64,000 bases of DNA from Gammaproteobacteria bacterium (GCA_003331585.1 QOPG01000004.1:1-64000); one strand, 5' to 3'. Counted from the stretch's first letter, positions 45,183-55,043 are shown. Program-made: numbers and translations. Notes: generated by a model not told the origin, from the sequence alone.

Positions 45183-47369
45183 ATTATCAAAGTAGCACTT
45201 GATGTTCCTCTCTTTAAGTTATTCGATTATAAATTAAATAAGAACTGCACATTTAAACTAAAAAAAGGTTGTCGTGTTTTAGTCCCATTTGGTAAGCAGA
45301 AAAAAGTAGGCATAATAATAGGGTTTAGTAACAATACTAGAATTCCATCCTCAAAATTACGTTCATTTATATCAATAATAGATAATGAACCAATTCTTAG
45401 TATGAATGATATGAAATTTATATCATTCGCTAGCAATTATTATCAATACCCGATTGGGAAAGTAATAAGTGCAGCTCTTCCAGTCCAACTAAAAAAAGGT
45501 TTTCCTTTAATTAGTTATATTGACCAACTATCACTTACCAACCATGGAAAGGCGTGCTCAACGAGCAATCTAAAAAAAAGTGCCCCTAAACAAGCCGAGC
45601 TTCTCGAAATACTGAAAATTAAAGTCAGATTAAATGAAAAAGATTTAAATAATCTCTCCCCTAACTGGAGAAGATATTACAAGGGGTTAATTGAAAAAAA
45701 ATTAGTAAAAAAAGATAGAGTTATTAATAATTATCGGGTTAATCAAAAATATATCAGACCATCATCAGGTCCAGACTTAAATTCAGAACAAGCCAATGCT
45801 GTAAACACAATAATTAATGAAAAGAAATTTAAAACGTTCCTAATTGATGGTGTCACAGGCAGTGGAAAAACAGAAGTTTATTTGCATTTAATCAAAAATA
45901 CTCTCAAAAATGACAAGCAATGCCTCATATTAGTTCCTGAAATTGGGCTAACCAGTCAATTTATCAATAGAATAATTAAAAGAATTGGGCTAATTCCTCA
46001 TCAGTTTCATTCATCATGCACAGAAAACGAAAAATTCATTACTTGGAAAGCGATTCGTGATTCAAAAGCAGAAATCGTTTTAGGTACAAGATCAGCAATA
46101 TTCTCTCCCTTCAAAAATTTAGGCATTATCATTGTAGATGAGGAAAATGACGTTTCATACAAACAACAGGAAGGTTTTAGATATTCTGCAAGAGATCTCG
46201 CAATAATAAAAGCGAAACACTGTAACATTCCTGTAATTTTGGGATCCGCTACTCCTTCAATCGAAAGCATTAATCAGTGTAAGAAAAATATTTACACAAA
46301 ACTACAACTTACGGAGAGAGCTGGAGAAGCAAAATTACCGTCAATGCATCTAATAGATATAAACAAAAACAAAACAAAAGATGGAATAAGTGATTTGCTA
46401 CTAAAAACAATGAATGAACACCTCAAAAAAAACGGTCAAATTTTGGTTTTTGTCAACAGGCGGGGTTATGCGCCAACGCTGATTTGTAAATCATGCAACC
46501 ACATTGAGAAATGTAAGAGATGCGATTCAAGAATGACGGTATATCAATCGAAAAACTCTCTTATATGCCACCATTGTGGGTCGAAGGAAAAACTCAAGAC
46601 TTCATGCCACGTGTGTGGCTCAGAATATATTGCTTTGGGACAGGGAACACAAAGGATTGAATCTGCACTTAATAAACATTTTTCTAGTGAGTGGATTATG
46701 AGAATCGACAGCGATTCAACCAAATTAAAAGATTCACTTGATAAGGCTTTAGAGGCAGCGAAGTCAGGTACAGCAAAGATACTTATTGGTACACAAATGT
46801 TATCGAAAGGTCATCATTTCTCATCACTAACACTTGTGGCAATCATTAATGCTGATCAAGGTTTGTTTAGTAACGATTTTAGAGGAAGTGAACGTCTGGC
46901 TCAAAGCATTACTCAAGTTGCTGGTAGAGCTGGCAGGGAAAATAAAAAAGGACAAGTATTAATTCAAACAGAATATCCTGATCATCCATTTTGGGAGACT
47001 TTGTTTAAAGGTGGATACAAGAATGCTATTAGATTAATTTTAGAGGAGAGAAAACAAACTGGGTGGCCACCGTATTCATATATAGCATTATTAAGAACGG
47101 AATCTCATCAAAAAAAATTTACATGGGAATTTTTAAAAAAATCCAAACTCATTCTCTCTTCAAATAATTCAACTATCGATATTCTTGGTCCTGTTAGTGC
47201 GCCAATGGAAAAAAAAGCAGGTAAATACAGAGGCCAATTATTACTACAATCAAATAATAGAAAGATACTCAATCATTGTATTTCATCATTTATTCAAGAG
47301 ATTGAAAGCAAAAAAATCACTCGGCGTGTAAAATGGTCATTGGATATAGATCCAATTGAATTATTCTAG
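45183..47369 (+). CDS. priA: Primosomal helicase PriA (non-canonical start)
   Basis: PriA restarts stalled replication forks. The C-terminal 655 residues (from ATG 45402) hold the helicase: Walker A DGVTGSGKTEVYL, DEEND (DEAH-like), GSATPS, the zinc cysteines CKSCNHIEKCKRCDSR...CHHCGS...CHVCGS, and QVAGRAGRE. The frame is open upstream to 45096 and clearly encodes the normal N-terminal 3'-end-binding domain (IIKVALDVPLFKLFDYKL, VLVPFGKQKKVGIIIG), yet has no ATG, GTG or TTG before 45402. I place the start at ATT 45183 for family length (728 residues; E. coli 732); ATT 45168 is another option. Confidence 0.85.
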   Translation: MIKVALDVPLFKLFDYKLNKNCTFKLKKGCRVLVPFGKQKKVGIIIGFSNNTRIPSSKLRSFISIIDNEPILSMNDMKFISFASNYYQYPIGKVISAALPVQLKKGFPLISYIDQLSLTNHGKACSTSNLKKSAPKQAELLEILKIKVRLNEKDLNNLSPNWRRYYKGLIEKKLVKKDRVINNYRVNQKYIRPSSGPDLNSEQANAVNTIINEKKFKTFLIDGVTGSGKTEVYLHLIKNTLKNDKQCLILVPEIGLTSQFINRIIKRIGLIPHQFHSSCTENEKFITWKAIRDSKAEIVLGTRSAIFSPFKNLGIIIVDEENDVSYKQQEGFRYSARDLAIIKAKHCNIPVILGSATPSIESINQCKKNIYTKLQLTERAGEAKLPSMHLIDINKNKTKDGISDLLLKTMNEHLKKNGQILVFVNRRGYAPTLICKSCNHIEKCKRCDSRMTVYQSKNSLICHHCGSKEKLKTSCHVCGSEYIALGQGTQRIESALNKHFSSEWIMRIDSDSTKLKDSLDKALEAAKSGTAKILIGTQMLSKGHHFSSLTLVAIINADQGLFSNDFRGSERLAQSITQVAGRAGRENKKGQVLIQTEYPDHPFWETLFKGGYKNAIRLILEERKQTGWPPYSYIALLRTESHQKKFTWEFLKKSKLILSSNNSTIDILGPVSAPMEKKAGKYRGQLLLQSNNRKILNHCISSFIQEIESKKITRRVKWSLDIDPIELF

Positions 47370-47402
47370 AAAAGAAACTGCGATTAAATAAGAGATCGGT
47401 AA

Positions 47403-49136
47403 TTGAAAACAACAATCATAAAAGCTATTGAGTCAGGTATTGCCAAAATACCAAAGATAAAAAAAATAAATCAACAGAATATAATCTCAGACTCTGTTGA
47501 AAGAACTCGTGACTATAAGCATGGTGATTTTACCAGTAACATTGCTATGCGAGTGGCAAAATCATTGAGAAAAAATCCCCGAGAATTAGCTAAAGAAATA
47601 GCAGACAATATACCTCAAGATAAACTCATAAATAAAATAGAAATCGCTGGGCCTGGTTTTATTAACTTTCATCTTGATAATTCAGCTTATCATTCAGAAA
47701 TACGGGATATTCTATCTAATAAGAAAAAATTTAATCAAAAAAAAGAAAAAATTCTTTTAGAATTTGTATCCGCAAACCCAACAGGACCTCTTCATGTCGG
47801 ACATGGAAGACATGCCGCTTATGGTGCATCTTTAGGAAATATTTTAGAAGCTGTTGGTTATGATGTTACTCGTGAATATTATGTAAATGATGCTGGAAGA
47901 CAAATGGATATATTATGTATCAGTGTAATAATTCATTTACTAAAGAATAAAAATATTAAAATAAAAATGCCTACTTCTGGCTATCAAGGTCAATACATTA
48001 AAATCATTTCTGAAACAATCAAACAAAAGATCAAAATAGATCAAACCATGTTATCTAAATTTCTTCCATCAATTAATGATGCTGAAGATCCTGAAAAGTA
48101 TATTGATGATCTCATTGAGAACACTAAAAATATTATTGGAATAAAAGTTTTTAATAAAATAAGAAATCAATCACTTGAATCAATCAAATCTGACATAAGA
48201 GTTGATCTCGAAGAGTTTGGAGTAATTTTTGACTCATGGTTTTCAGAACAAGAACTTGAAAATAAAGGTGACACAGACAAAGTATTAAAAATCCTTGATG
48301 AAAACAACTATCTGTACGAAAAAGAAGGAGCAATATGGTTTAAGGCAGAAGACCATGGGGATGAAAAAGATCGAGTTGTAGTTCGAGAAAATAAAAATAA
48401 GACATATTTTACATCTGACATTGTTTATCACCACGATAAAAAAGTAAGAGGATACGATACACTAATAGATATTCTTGGTTCAGATCATCATGGATATATA
48501 GCTAGAGTGAAAGCAGGCTTAGAAGCGATGGAGCATAATCCAAATGATCTTCAAGTTGAATTAGTTCAATTCGTCTCTTTGTTTAGAGATGGAGAAAAAT
48601 TATCAATGTCAACGAGATCCGGTGAATTCGTTTCTCTCAGGCAGCTTAGAGACGAAGTTGGTAATGATGCGGCCAGATTTTTTTATATTATGCGTTCAAA
48701 TGAGCAACATTTAGATTTCGATTTAGAGCTAGCAAAAAGTAAGTCGAATGAAAATCCCGTTTACTATATACAATATGCACATGCCAGAATAGCTAGTGTT
48801 TTGCGTCAACTTAAGGAACAGTCACTTGATCATGACAAAGACAATGGATCTTCAAATTTAGATCTACTTTCTACAAAAAAAGAAAGAAATTTGATGGTTG
48901 CTCTATCTAAATACTCTGAAGTTATTAATACAGCTGCAAAAAATCATTCTCCACATAGCCTAGCTCAGTACCTGCGTGACTTAGCTAATGAATTCCATTC
49001 ATACTATAATGATTCAACTTTTATTGTTGATGATGAAAAATTAAGAGATGCCAGACTGAATTTAATAATTGCAACTCAAATTATCATCTCATCAGGGTTA
49101 GAACTACTCGGTGTTTCAAGCCCTTCTTCAATGTAA
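47403..49136 (+). CDS. argS: Arginyl-tRNA synthetase
   Basis: ArgS charges tRNA-Arg. The 577-residue class I synthetase equals E. coli in length. The N-terminal Add-1 domain is followed by the HIGH equivalent HVGHGRHAAYG within ANPTGPLHVGHG, the SDHHGYIARV segment, and a KMSKS equivalent KLSMSTRSG. The C-terminal anticodon-binding domain contains YYIQYAHARIASVLRQL. The start is TTG at 47403. It lies 33 bases after priA, and the downstream convergent gene stops 8 bases away. The SPOR gene that often follows argS in this group is not present. Confidence 0.96.
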   Translation: MKTTIIKAIESGIAKIPKIKKINQQNIISDSVERTRDYKHGDFTSNIAMRVAKSLRKNPRELAKEIADNIPQDKLINKIEIAGPGFINFHLDNSAYHSEIRDILSNKKKFNQKKEKILLEFVSANPTGPLHVGHGRHAAYGASLGNILEAVGYDVTREYYVNDAGRQMDILCISVIIHLLKNKNIKIKMPTSGYQGQYIKIISETIKQKIKIDQTMLSKFLPSINDAEDPEKYIDDLIENTKNIIGIKVFNKIRNQSLESIKSDIRVDLEEFGVIFDSWFSEQELENKGDTDKVLKILDENNYLYEKEGAIWFKAEDHGDEKDRVVVRENKNKTYFTSDIVYHHDKKVRGYDTLIDILGSDHHGYIARVKAGLEAMEHNPNDLQVELVQFVSLFRDGEKLSMSTRSGEFVSLRQLRDEVGNDAARFFYIMRSNEQHLDFDLELAKSKSNENPVYYIQYAHARIASVLRQLKEQSLDHDKDNGSSNLDLLSTKKERNLMVALSKYSEVINTAAKNHSPHSLAQYLRDLANEFHSYYNDSTFIVDDEKLRDARLNLIIATQIIISSGLELLGVSSPSSM

Positions 49137-49144
49137 ATAAAGAA

Positions 49145-49510
49145 CTAAAAGAGTTGGTTCCTTTTATTATATTGAACTAATAGGTATGAAAAGAGCAATA
49201 GAAGAGATATGCAGATAATTTCAAAACTATCTCCGAGCAAAGTCCTGTATTTAACGCTGAAAAATAATGCAAAGAATAAATGGATATCAAAAATAAAAAA
49301 AATCCAAAACAGTATTTTCTTTGCCACCCTTTTGTTTTTGAATCCATAGTAAGATAAATTTGAAATCAAGATAGTGATAAACAAAATTGCGGTTGGAATA
49401 ATGTAATGTTTACCAATAACAAATGTTTGTATTACAGCTAAAAATCCCAAAGCTGATAAAATAGCGAATATCAAATCAAAAGAACTTTTGAGTGAAATTT
49501 TATTTTCCAT
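49145..49510 (-). CDS. Hypothetical small membrane protein, four predicted helices
   Basis: I do not recognise this 121-residue protein. Four hydrophobic segments span about residues 12-32, 37-57, 66-86 and 96-114, with short Lys/Arg-rich loops (FKNKRVAKK between 2 and 3, YNKRNQLF at the end) that suggest both termini in the cytosol. There is no signal peptide or known motif. An AGGAG ribosome-binding site precedes ATG by 9 bases, supporting real expression. It lies 28 bases after ntrX and so may be the last gene of the def-fmt-rsmB-ntrYX operon, in the place where trkA is often found. Confidence 0.65.
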   Translation of the reverse strand: MENKISLKSSFDLIFAILSALGFLAVIQTFVIGKHYIIPTAILFITILISNLSYYGFKNKRVAKKILFWIFFIFDIHLFFALFFSVKYRTLLGDSFEIICISLLLLFSYLLVQYNKRNQLF

Positions 49511-49538
49511 ACTTATAAACTCCTATTTTTTCTTTATT

Positions 49539-50909
49539 TTATGGATTGTCTTTTGTTTTTATATCTATTTGTAATGACTTTAATTTTCGATATAGATGTG
49601 TTCGCTCAACACCGACTCTTTTAGCTAATTTACCAACTTTACCATCGCATAGTATCAATTGCTGCTGAAGGTATGCTTTTTCAAATTGTTCACGAGCTTC
49701 TTTAAGAGGCAAAGATAAAAGATCTTGTTTTATCAATGATTCTACAGGATCTTTATCTATCTCTTTTTTTAACTCTTCTTCTGTTTCATCAAGAGTAACA
49801 TCATCTGTTATACCTTTTACTAAGAGTCTCTCTATTATATTTTTTAACTCAATATGATTTCCAGGCCAGGGGAAATTTCTTAATCGATTTTGTGCTGCAA
49901 CTGTAAAACGTCTGTATGTCAATTCTTGTGCTTCGGAAAGTTGATCTGTATAAAATTTAATGAAATCTGGAATATCCTCAGCATGTTCTCTTAGAGGAGG
50001 AACCTTAATTGTTTGAATATTAAGATTTGATATTAATTCACGCTTCAATCTTCCTTCTCTTACTTGATTTAGGTAATTTTCATTAACGATTGCAATCGTC
50101 CTAAAATTACATTGAATTTTCTCTTTTCCGCCATTTATATTAAAGATATTCGTTTCTAGAATATTATTAATAATAAGCTGAGCATTAAGATTGAACTCAG
50201 CAAGATTTTTAAGAATCAATGTTCCATTTTGTAATTTATCAATAATACCTAGTGTTATTTTTTCACTTTTACCTGATCCTAAAATTTCATCTTTTAATAC
50301 TTCTTCAGATAGTGATGAAGAATCTAATGTAATACAATTATTCATAGAACGATCGCTTATATTATGAACATAATTCGCATAAGCCTCTCTTCCTGTTCCA
50401 TCTTCGCCAATTATCAAAATTGAGGAGTCTACTTTAGCAACTCTACTAAGTTCTTTCCTAAAATCTTTAAGAAGATCGCTATGTCCTATTGATACGAAAG
50501 AAGCGTTGTCAATTGATCGTTTTGGATTAGTTTTTTTCTTTCGTTCTGTTAACGCACCCTCAACGGTTCGAAGTAATTTCGCTATAGAAAGTGGTTTTTC
50601 AACAAAATTTGAAGCGCCTAAATGTGTTGATTCAATTGCAGTATCGACTGTTCCATGGCCTGACATCATTACTACCTCAGAATTGAGATTCTCCTCCTCT
50701 GACCATTGCTTTAAGAGTGATATCCCATCAGTTTCAGGCATCCATATATCCAATAAAATCAAATCGAATTCTTTTTTCGATCTTTTTCTATTGGCTTCTG
50801 ATGCAGATGATGCAACTGTTACATCGTAGCCCTCTTCAGAGAGAATTTCACTAATTAACTCTCTTATATCTAATTCATCATCAACAACCAAAACACTCAT
50901 TGAGCTCAT
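49539..50909 (-). CDS. ntrX: NtrX-like response regulator with degenerate AAA+ domain
   Basis: This is the regulator partner of NtrY. The receiver domain has the acidic pocket VVDDE, phospho-acceptor Asp54 (LLDIWMPETDG) and VEKP with its Lys. A Fis-type helix-turn-helix closes the 456-residue chain (LAKRVGVERTHLYRKLKSL). The central domain has lost sigma-54 activator features: Walker A reads GEDGTGRE with Arg174 in place of Lys, the Walker B position reads GTLILKNL instead of GTLFLDEI, and no GAFTGA loop is present. It probably works as a DNA-binding regulator without sigma-54 activation. The start overlaps the ntrY stop by 4 bases. Confidence 0.88.
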   Translation of the reverse strand: MSSMSVLVVDDELDIRELISEILSEEGYDVTVASSASEANRKRSKKEFDLILLDIWMPETDGISLLKQWSEEENLNSEVVMMSGHGTVDTAIESTHLGASNFVEKPLSIAKLLRTVEGALTERKKKTNPKRSIDNASFVSIGHSDLLKDFRKELSRVAKVDSSILIIGEDGTGREAYANYVHNISDRSMNNCITLDSSSLSEEVLKDEILGSGKSEKITLGIIDKLQNGTLILKNLAEFNLNAQLIINNILETNIFNINGGKEKIQCNFRTIAIVNENYLNQVREGRLKRELISNLNIQTIKVPPLREHAEDIPDFIKFYTDQLSEAQELTYRRFTVAAQNRLRNFPWPGNHIELKNIIERLLVKGITDDVTLDETEEELKKEIDKDPVESLIKQDLLSLPLKEAREQFEKAYLQQQLILCDGKVGKLAKRVGVERTHLYRKLKSLQIDIKTKDNP

Positions 50910-53146
50910 AATGAATGTACTCCATTGTCTTTTTTATGCTTAAAACTGGAAATCATTTTCTCTCTCATTTTTTCGTTTTCTGGCATAAATATTTTTATCA
51001 CAGCACCCTGTTTTTTTGCATTTTCAGCTTCTATAAAGCCCATATGCTCTTCAACTAGTTTTTTAACTATAGCTAACCCAAGACCTGTACCCTTTGATTT
51101 AGATGTAACATACGGATCAAATATTTGACCTAAAGAATTTTTATCAAAGCCAGATCCATTATCTTCTATACAAATCTCAATCATTTTAATATTGTTAATA
51201 TCGCATTGTTTTACATTCACAGATATTGTTCCCGCTATATCTTCAGGAATGGCTTCAATAGAATTTCTGACAAGATTATGGATAATTTGTCTTATCCTGC
51301 CTGGATCAGCGTCAAACTTTAAATCATCTGAATCAATATCGAACGTAATATTAATTTTGGATTCTTGCTCTTGATAGAGATCAATAATTTCTCTCAAAAG
51401 AATAGCTATATTTATCGTCACAATCTCCATATCAGGAGAGCGCGCATAATCACTGAATGCATTTACCATCTCTTTTAACGCTGCAACCTGTTCAACAATT
51501 ATATGAGTTGAACGATCTAAAATTTCAGCATCTTCTTTAGGCATCGTATTTAAGTATTTTCTTCTTACCCTTTCAGCAGATAACTGAATTGGCGTGAGTG
51601 GATTCTTGATTTCATGTGCTAATCTTCTGGCAACCTCGCCCCATGCAGCATCACGTTGAGATTGAATTTGAATTGTTATGTCATCAAATACAACGACAAG
51701 ACCTTCATTCTCCATTGTGTCATTTGAGAGGTCAGAGCATGCACATGTCAATATTCTTCTCCCTGTATCGGAGTGGACAATAATTTGCTCATGCCAAACC
51801 ATATTACCTTCATCAAGATACTTTTTTATCACAACAAATAATTCATTAAGGACATTGTGCTCTTTTGCTAAATTAGAGAGTAATTCCCCTCTGCTCTCTG
51901 AAAAGTCAACATTTAAAATAGAGCCAGCTGCTTTATTTGCAGTTCTTATTTTTAGATCAGACTCGAGTGAAATTACTCCAGTGGACAGGCTCGCTAATAT
52001 AATTTCTAAATTTGCTCTTTCTGCTTCAACCAAGTTTTGGCTCAAACTTGCTTGTTTTCTTGCTATTGATAACCCTTTAGTCATCTCATTGAAAGAATTT
52101 ATCAAGAAACCAATCTCATCTTTTCCTGGTACAGGCAATCTCATATCAAAATCACCCTTGGCTACCGCTTTTGTACCTTCAACTAAATTTTGTATCGGAG
52201 AAACTAGTCTTCTTGAAAGGACAAAAGCCCCAAAAATTGAAGCTAATAATGAAATCATTAGTACCGCAGTCAATGTCAAACTAAATGTTCTTTTTAATGG
52301 TTCTCGAAGATAAACTATTCTTTTATAATCGGTATAAGAGGAATCAATACTATTAACCATTCGACCTATACGTTGTGATACAGGAAATCGTGCTCTAATT
52401 ATCCCAATTATATCCGGCATATTTTCAGCCACTAGAGGAACAGCAGTTCGTATTTCATAAGCATCATTACTAAGTGGATCAAGACTGACATACGGGCGAT
52501 TCTGTCTTATTTGCATCATGACCTCATTGGAAACCCTACTTGGAACATTATTTACTGACAAATCAGAATTAGTTGCTAATATTCGGCTGTTTCGACCAAA
52601 CAAGGTAATCTCACTAGCACCAATTTCTTCTCTGAGTTTCCCTATTTCATAAATGAATTGCGAGCTATTGGTTTCTCTCAATCTCTGAGCAATTTGCTCT
52701 GTGGCAGACAAATGATCCCGCATCTGCATAGCAAGTGCATTTCTGCTTAAAGTAAGAGCATCATCAAGACCTGTCTCAACTTCTACATTAAACCAAGTAT
52801 CTATGCCTCGATTAATAAACTGCATCGAAAAATAAAAAACAATTAAGAGTGGAATTATAGCTAATCCCACAAACATACCGACCATTTTTGCTTTTAGCCT
52901 AGAGCCTGGAATATTTTGTTGATAATCACGAAATAATCTAAAAAGATTTCCTACCAAAAGAACCATTAGCACAAATAAGCATAGAATATTTACCCAAAGG
53001 ATTGAATTGGCAAGCTGATCAAAATTTTCTGAATTCTGAGCAGCCTGGCTCAACATAATTAACGCAATGAAAGTTAAACCAACACCGAAAGCGCTCATCA
53101 TGGCATAAAGAAGTGGCCTTATCTTTGGAGTTGCCATTCGTACCAC
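50906..53146 (-). CDS. ntrY: NtrY-like sensor histidine kinase
   Basis: NtrY is a membrane histidine kinase that phosphorylates NtrX; the pair is linked to nitrogen, redox or envelope control in other proteobacteria. Over 746 residues it has membrane helices at about 12-34, 48-68, 88-110 and 287-311, a periplasmic sensor of about 170 residues, a HAMP domain (SRRLVSPIQNLVEGTKAVAKGDF), a PAS region, the HisKA site His511 in RRLAHEIKNPLTP, and HATPase motifs DNGSGFD and GTGLGLAIV. The kinase motifs are intact even though its partner's AAA+ domain is not. Its 5' end overlaps the DUF4390 gene by 28 bases (19 if Met4 is used). Confidence 0.94.
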   Translation of the reverse strand: MVRMATPKIRPLLYAMMSAFGVGLTFIALIMLSQAAQNSENFDQLANSILWVNILCLFVLMVLLVGNLFRLFRDYQQNIPGSRLKAKMVGMFVGLAIIPLLIVFYFSMQFINRGIDTWFNVEVETGLDDALTLSRNALAMQMRDHLSATEQIAQRLRETNSSQFIYEIGKLREEIGASEITLFGRNSRILATNSDLSVNNVPSRVSNEVMMQIRQNRPYVSLDPLSNDAYEIRTAVPLVAENMPDIIGIIRARFPVSQRIGRMVNSIDSSYTDYKRIVYLREPLKRTFSLTLTAVLMISLLASIFGAFVLSRRLVSPIQNLVEGTKAVAKGDFDMRLPVPGKDEIGFLINSFNEMTKGLSIARKQASLSQNLVEAERANLEIILASLSTGVISLESDLKIRTANKAAGSILNVDFSESRGELLSNLAKEHNVLNELFVVIKKYLDEGNMVWHEQIIVHSDTGRRILTCACSDLSNDTMENEGLVVVFDDITIQIQSQRDAAWGEVARRLAHEIKNPLTPIQLSAERVRRKYLNTMPKEDAEILDRSTHIIVEQVAALKEMVNAFSDYARSPDMEIVTINIAILLREIIDLYQEQESKINITFDIDSDDLKFDADPGRIRQIIHNLVRNSIEAIPEDIAGTISVNVKQCDINNIKMIEICIEDNGSGFDKNSLGQIFDPYVTSKSKGTGLGLAIVKKLVEEHMGFIEAENAKKQGAVIKIFMPENEKMREKMISSFKHKKDNGVHSL

Positions 53147-53703
53147 TCGCTTTTAATGTCCCATTGACTTCTCCAAAAAAACAACATTCGCAATGGTGCA
53201 GAGTATTGTTTTGTGCTCAATAGAGCCTGGAGTCTCATCCTGTAATTAGAATCATTTGATAGTTCGTTATCATTTACCAAAAATAAATTTTGAATTCTTC
53301 CTAATCTGTTGAGAGCTGAAAATAATGTTGCATAGGAATCCTGAGTATCATTCACAGTATCTCTAACAATATATCGCTGACTTAGAGGCTTATATTCAAG
53401 CTCAAATTGGAAAGACAGCTCAATTTCTTTATCATCAGGCATAAACCTCCTCACTCTTATGAATTCGATGCTTAATTCAATTGTCAGAGGAACGCCACTA
53501 TTAAGTGCATTCAGAGCTTCGTCACTTAAAAATAATTGTAATCTTGCGTCCAAAACATGCGTTTGATCAATAAGAACTGACTTAGCAGATCGAACATCAA
53601 AATAACCCTCATGATTTGGCCTCATTTGTGCCAACAGATCAAATGAAGAAAATACGCCTAATATAATGGCAAGTTTCATTATTTTTGTAATATATTTTCT
53701 CAT
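53119..53703 (-). CDS. DUF4390 family protein, exported
   Basis: The 194-residue protein has a signal peptide (MRKYITKIMKLAIILGVFSSFDLLAQ), so it should be periplasmic or outer-membrane associated. DUF4390 proteins are encoded between rsmB and ntrY in many gammaproteobacteria, the exact position here. Visible family features include ARLQLFLSDEALNALNSGVPLTIELSIEF-type strands, SQRYIVRDT and the Trp-rich tail FWRSQWDIKSEWYEW. The function is unknown; it might present a signal to NtrY, by inference from the constant pairing. It begins 3 bases after the rsmB stop. Confidence 0.82.
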   Translation of the reverse strand: MRKYITKIMKLAIILGVFSSFDLLAQMRPNHEGYFDVRSAKSVLIDQTHVLDARLQLFLSDEALNALNSGVPLTIELSIEFIRVRRFMPDDKEIELSFQFELEYKPLSQRYIVRDTVNDTQDSYATLFSALNRLGRIQNLFLVNDNELSNDSNYRMRLQALLSTKQYSAPLRMLFFWRSQWDIKSEWYEWQLQR

Positions 53704-53706
53704 TAT

Positions 53707-55041
53707 TTAATTCTTTTTTTCCAAGCATGCAAAATAGAACCCGTCCATGTTCATAATGCCAGGTAATACTTGGTAACCATATTCTGTTTTAATCATTTGT
53801 TTTTTTATGTTGTTATTTAGCAACAAATCTCCATGTGCAACATTATCATGTTTTTTCTTAAATTGATTGATTACATCATCATTTTCTTCTCTGAAGAGAG
53901 AGCAAGTAACATAAATCATCCTCCCATTTTTAGATAAAGTACCCCACAAAGAATTAAGTATCTTTAGTTGCTTCTTATGATATGCAGATATGTCAGATAC
54001 TTTCCTTAAATGCTTAATATCTGGATGCCTTCTAATCACACCTGAAGATGAACATGGCGCATCTAATAATATTAAGTCAAAAAACTCTGAATCCCACCAG
54101 CTTTCAATATCATTAAGATCATTAATGAGAATATCCTTCTTATACCCCAACCTCTCCAAATTTTGATCAATCAATTTAGCTCTTAACGGATCAATTTCAA
54201 TTGCCGTAAGTTGAGATGACTCAACAATATTTTCTAAAATTTGTCCTGTTTTTCCTCCAGGAGCTGCACAAGCGTCTAAAATACGACCATCCTTTCCGTT
54301 CAATAAACATTCCACTGCAAGCTGAGCTGCTCCATCTTGGATAGAAACATATCCATCATAAAACTTCGGAAGGGAATCAATTTGAATTGGATTTTTGAGA
54401 CAAACGGAATATTTGCAATCACCTATATAACCAAGATTACTTTTTGATACATTATTTTCACTGGCAATCATATCTATATATTTGTTTGCAGTAATTTTCT
54501 TCGGATTTACTCTTAACCACATGGGCGCTTTTTCATTATTACTCTCAAGAATTATTTTCCAGTGATCTGGCCAATCTTTTTTAATTTTTTGTATCATCCA
54601 AATTGGATGATTAAATTCACTTTCGTCTTCAATATCATTTATTTTCTTATTAGATCGTAAATATGCTCTTAATATTCCGTTAATGAATGCGGTGTGATTT
54701 TTTTTCTTTAATTTTTTTGCAGCCTCTACAGTCAATGAGACAACTGCATGATTTGGTATCCTTGTTCTATCAATTTGGAATATAGCTGTCTCAAGAAGAA
54801 TTTGGACAATTTTATCTCTTTTCCTAATTGGTGTTTTTAAGAATCTTTTGATTTTACTTTTTAATTCCCAATGAAACCGGATGGTCCCATAGCAGATATT
54901 TTTGAATAGAGAGACATCATTACCATGAATTTTTTTTATGGCATCGTGAATTGCTTTATCAAGGGAAACTTTTTTATAAATAACGCTATGTACAACATCG
55001 GAAGATTTTGCACGTATTAGCACACTATCCTTATTTTCCAT
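53707..55041 (-). CDS. rsmB: 16S rRNA (cytosine967-C5)-methyltransferase
   Basis: RsmB methylates C967 of 16S rRNA. The 444-residue protein has an N-terminal NusB-like RNA-binding domain (RTRIPNHAVVSLTVEAAKKLKKK near 100), then a SAM-dependent domain with QDGAAQLAVECL, LDACAAPGGKTGQIL, LLDAPCSSSGVIRRHPDIK and the catalytic second Cys in YVTCSLFREEND. It lies 2 bases after fmt and 3 before the DUF4390 gene. Normal length (E. coli 429). Confidence 0.96.
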   Translation of the reverse strand: MENKDSVLIRAKSSDVVHSVIYKKVSLDKAIHDAIKKIHGNDVSLFKNICYGTIRFHWELKSKIKRFLKTPIRKRDKIVQILLETAIFQIDRTRIPNHAVVSLTVEAAKKLKKKNHTAFINGILRAYLRSNKKINDIEDESEFNHPIWMIQKIKKDWPDHWKIILESNNEKAPMWLRVNPKKITANKYIDMIASENNVSKSNLGYIGDCKYSVCLKNPIQIDSLPKFYDGYVSIQDGAAQLAVECLLNGKDGRILDACAAPGGKTGQILENIVESSQLTAIEIDPLRAKLIDQNLERLGYKKDILINDLNDIESWWDSEFFDLILLDAPCSSSGVIRRHPDIKHLRKVSDISAYHKKQLKILNSLWGTLSKNGRMIYVTCSLFREENDDVINQFKKKHDNVAHGDLLLNNNIKKQMIKTEYGYQVLPGIMNMDGFYFACLEKKN

Positions 55042-55043
55042 GG

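Noticed and set aside
51678-52313. 211-residue open frame on the plus strand inside ntrY
   Set aside because: It lies wholly antisense to the well-supported NtrY kinase, is Ser/Thr/Phe-rich without any family motif, and has no ribosome-binding site: a shadow frame.
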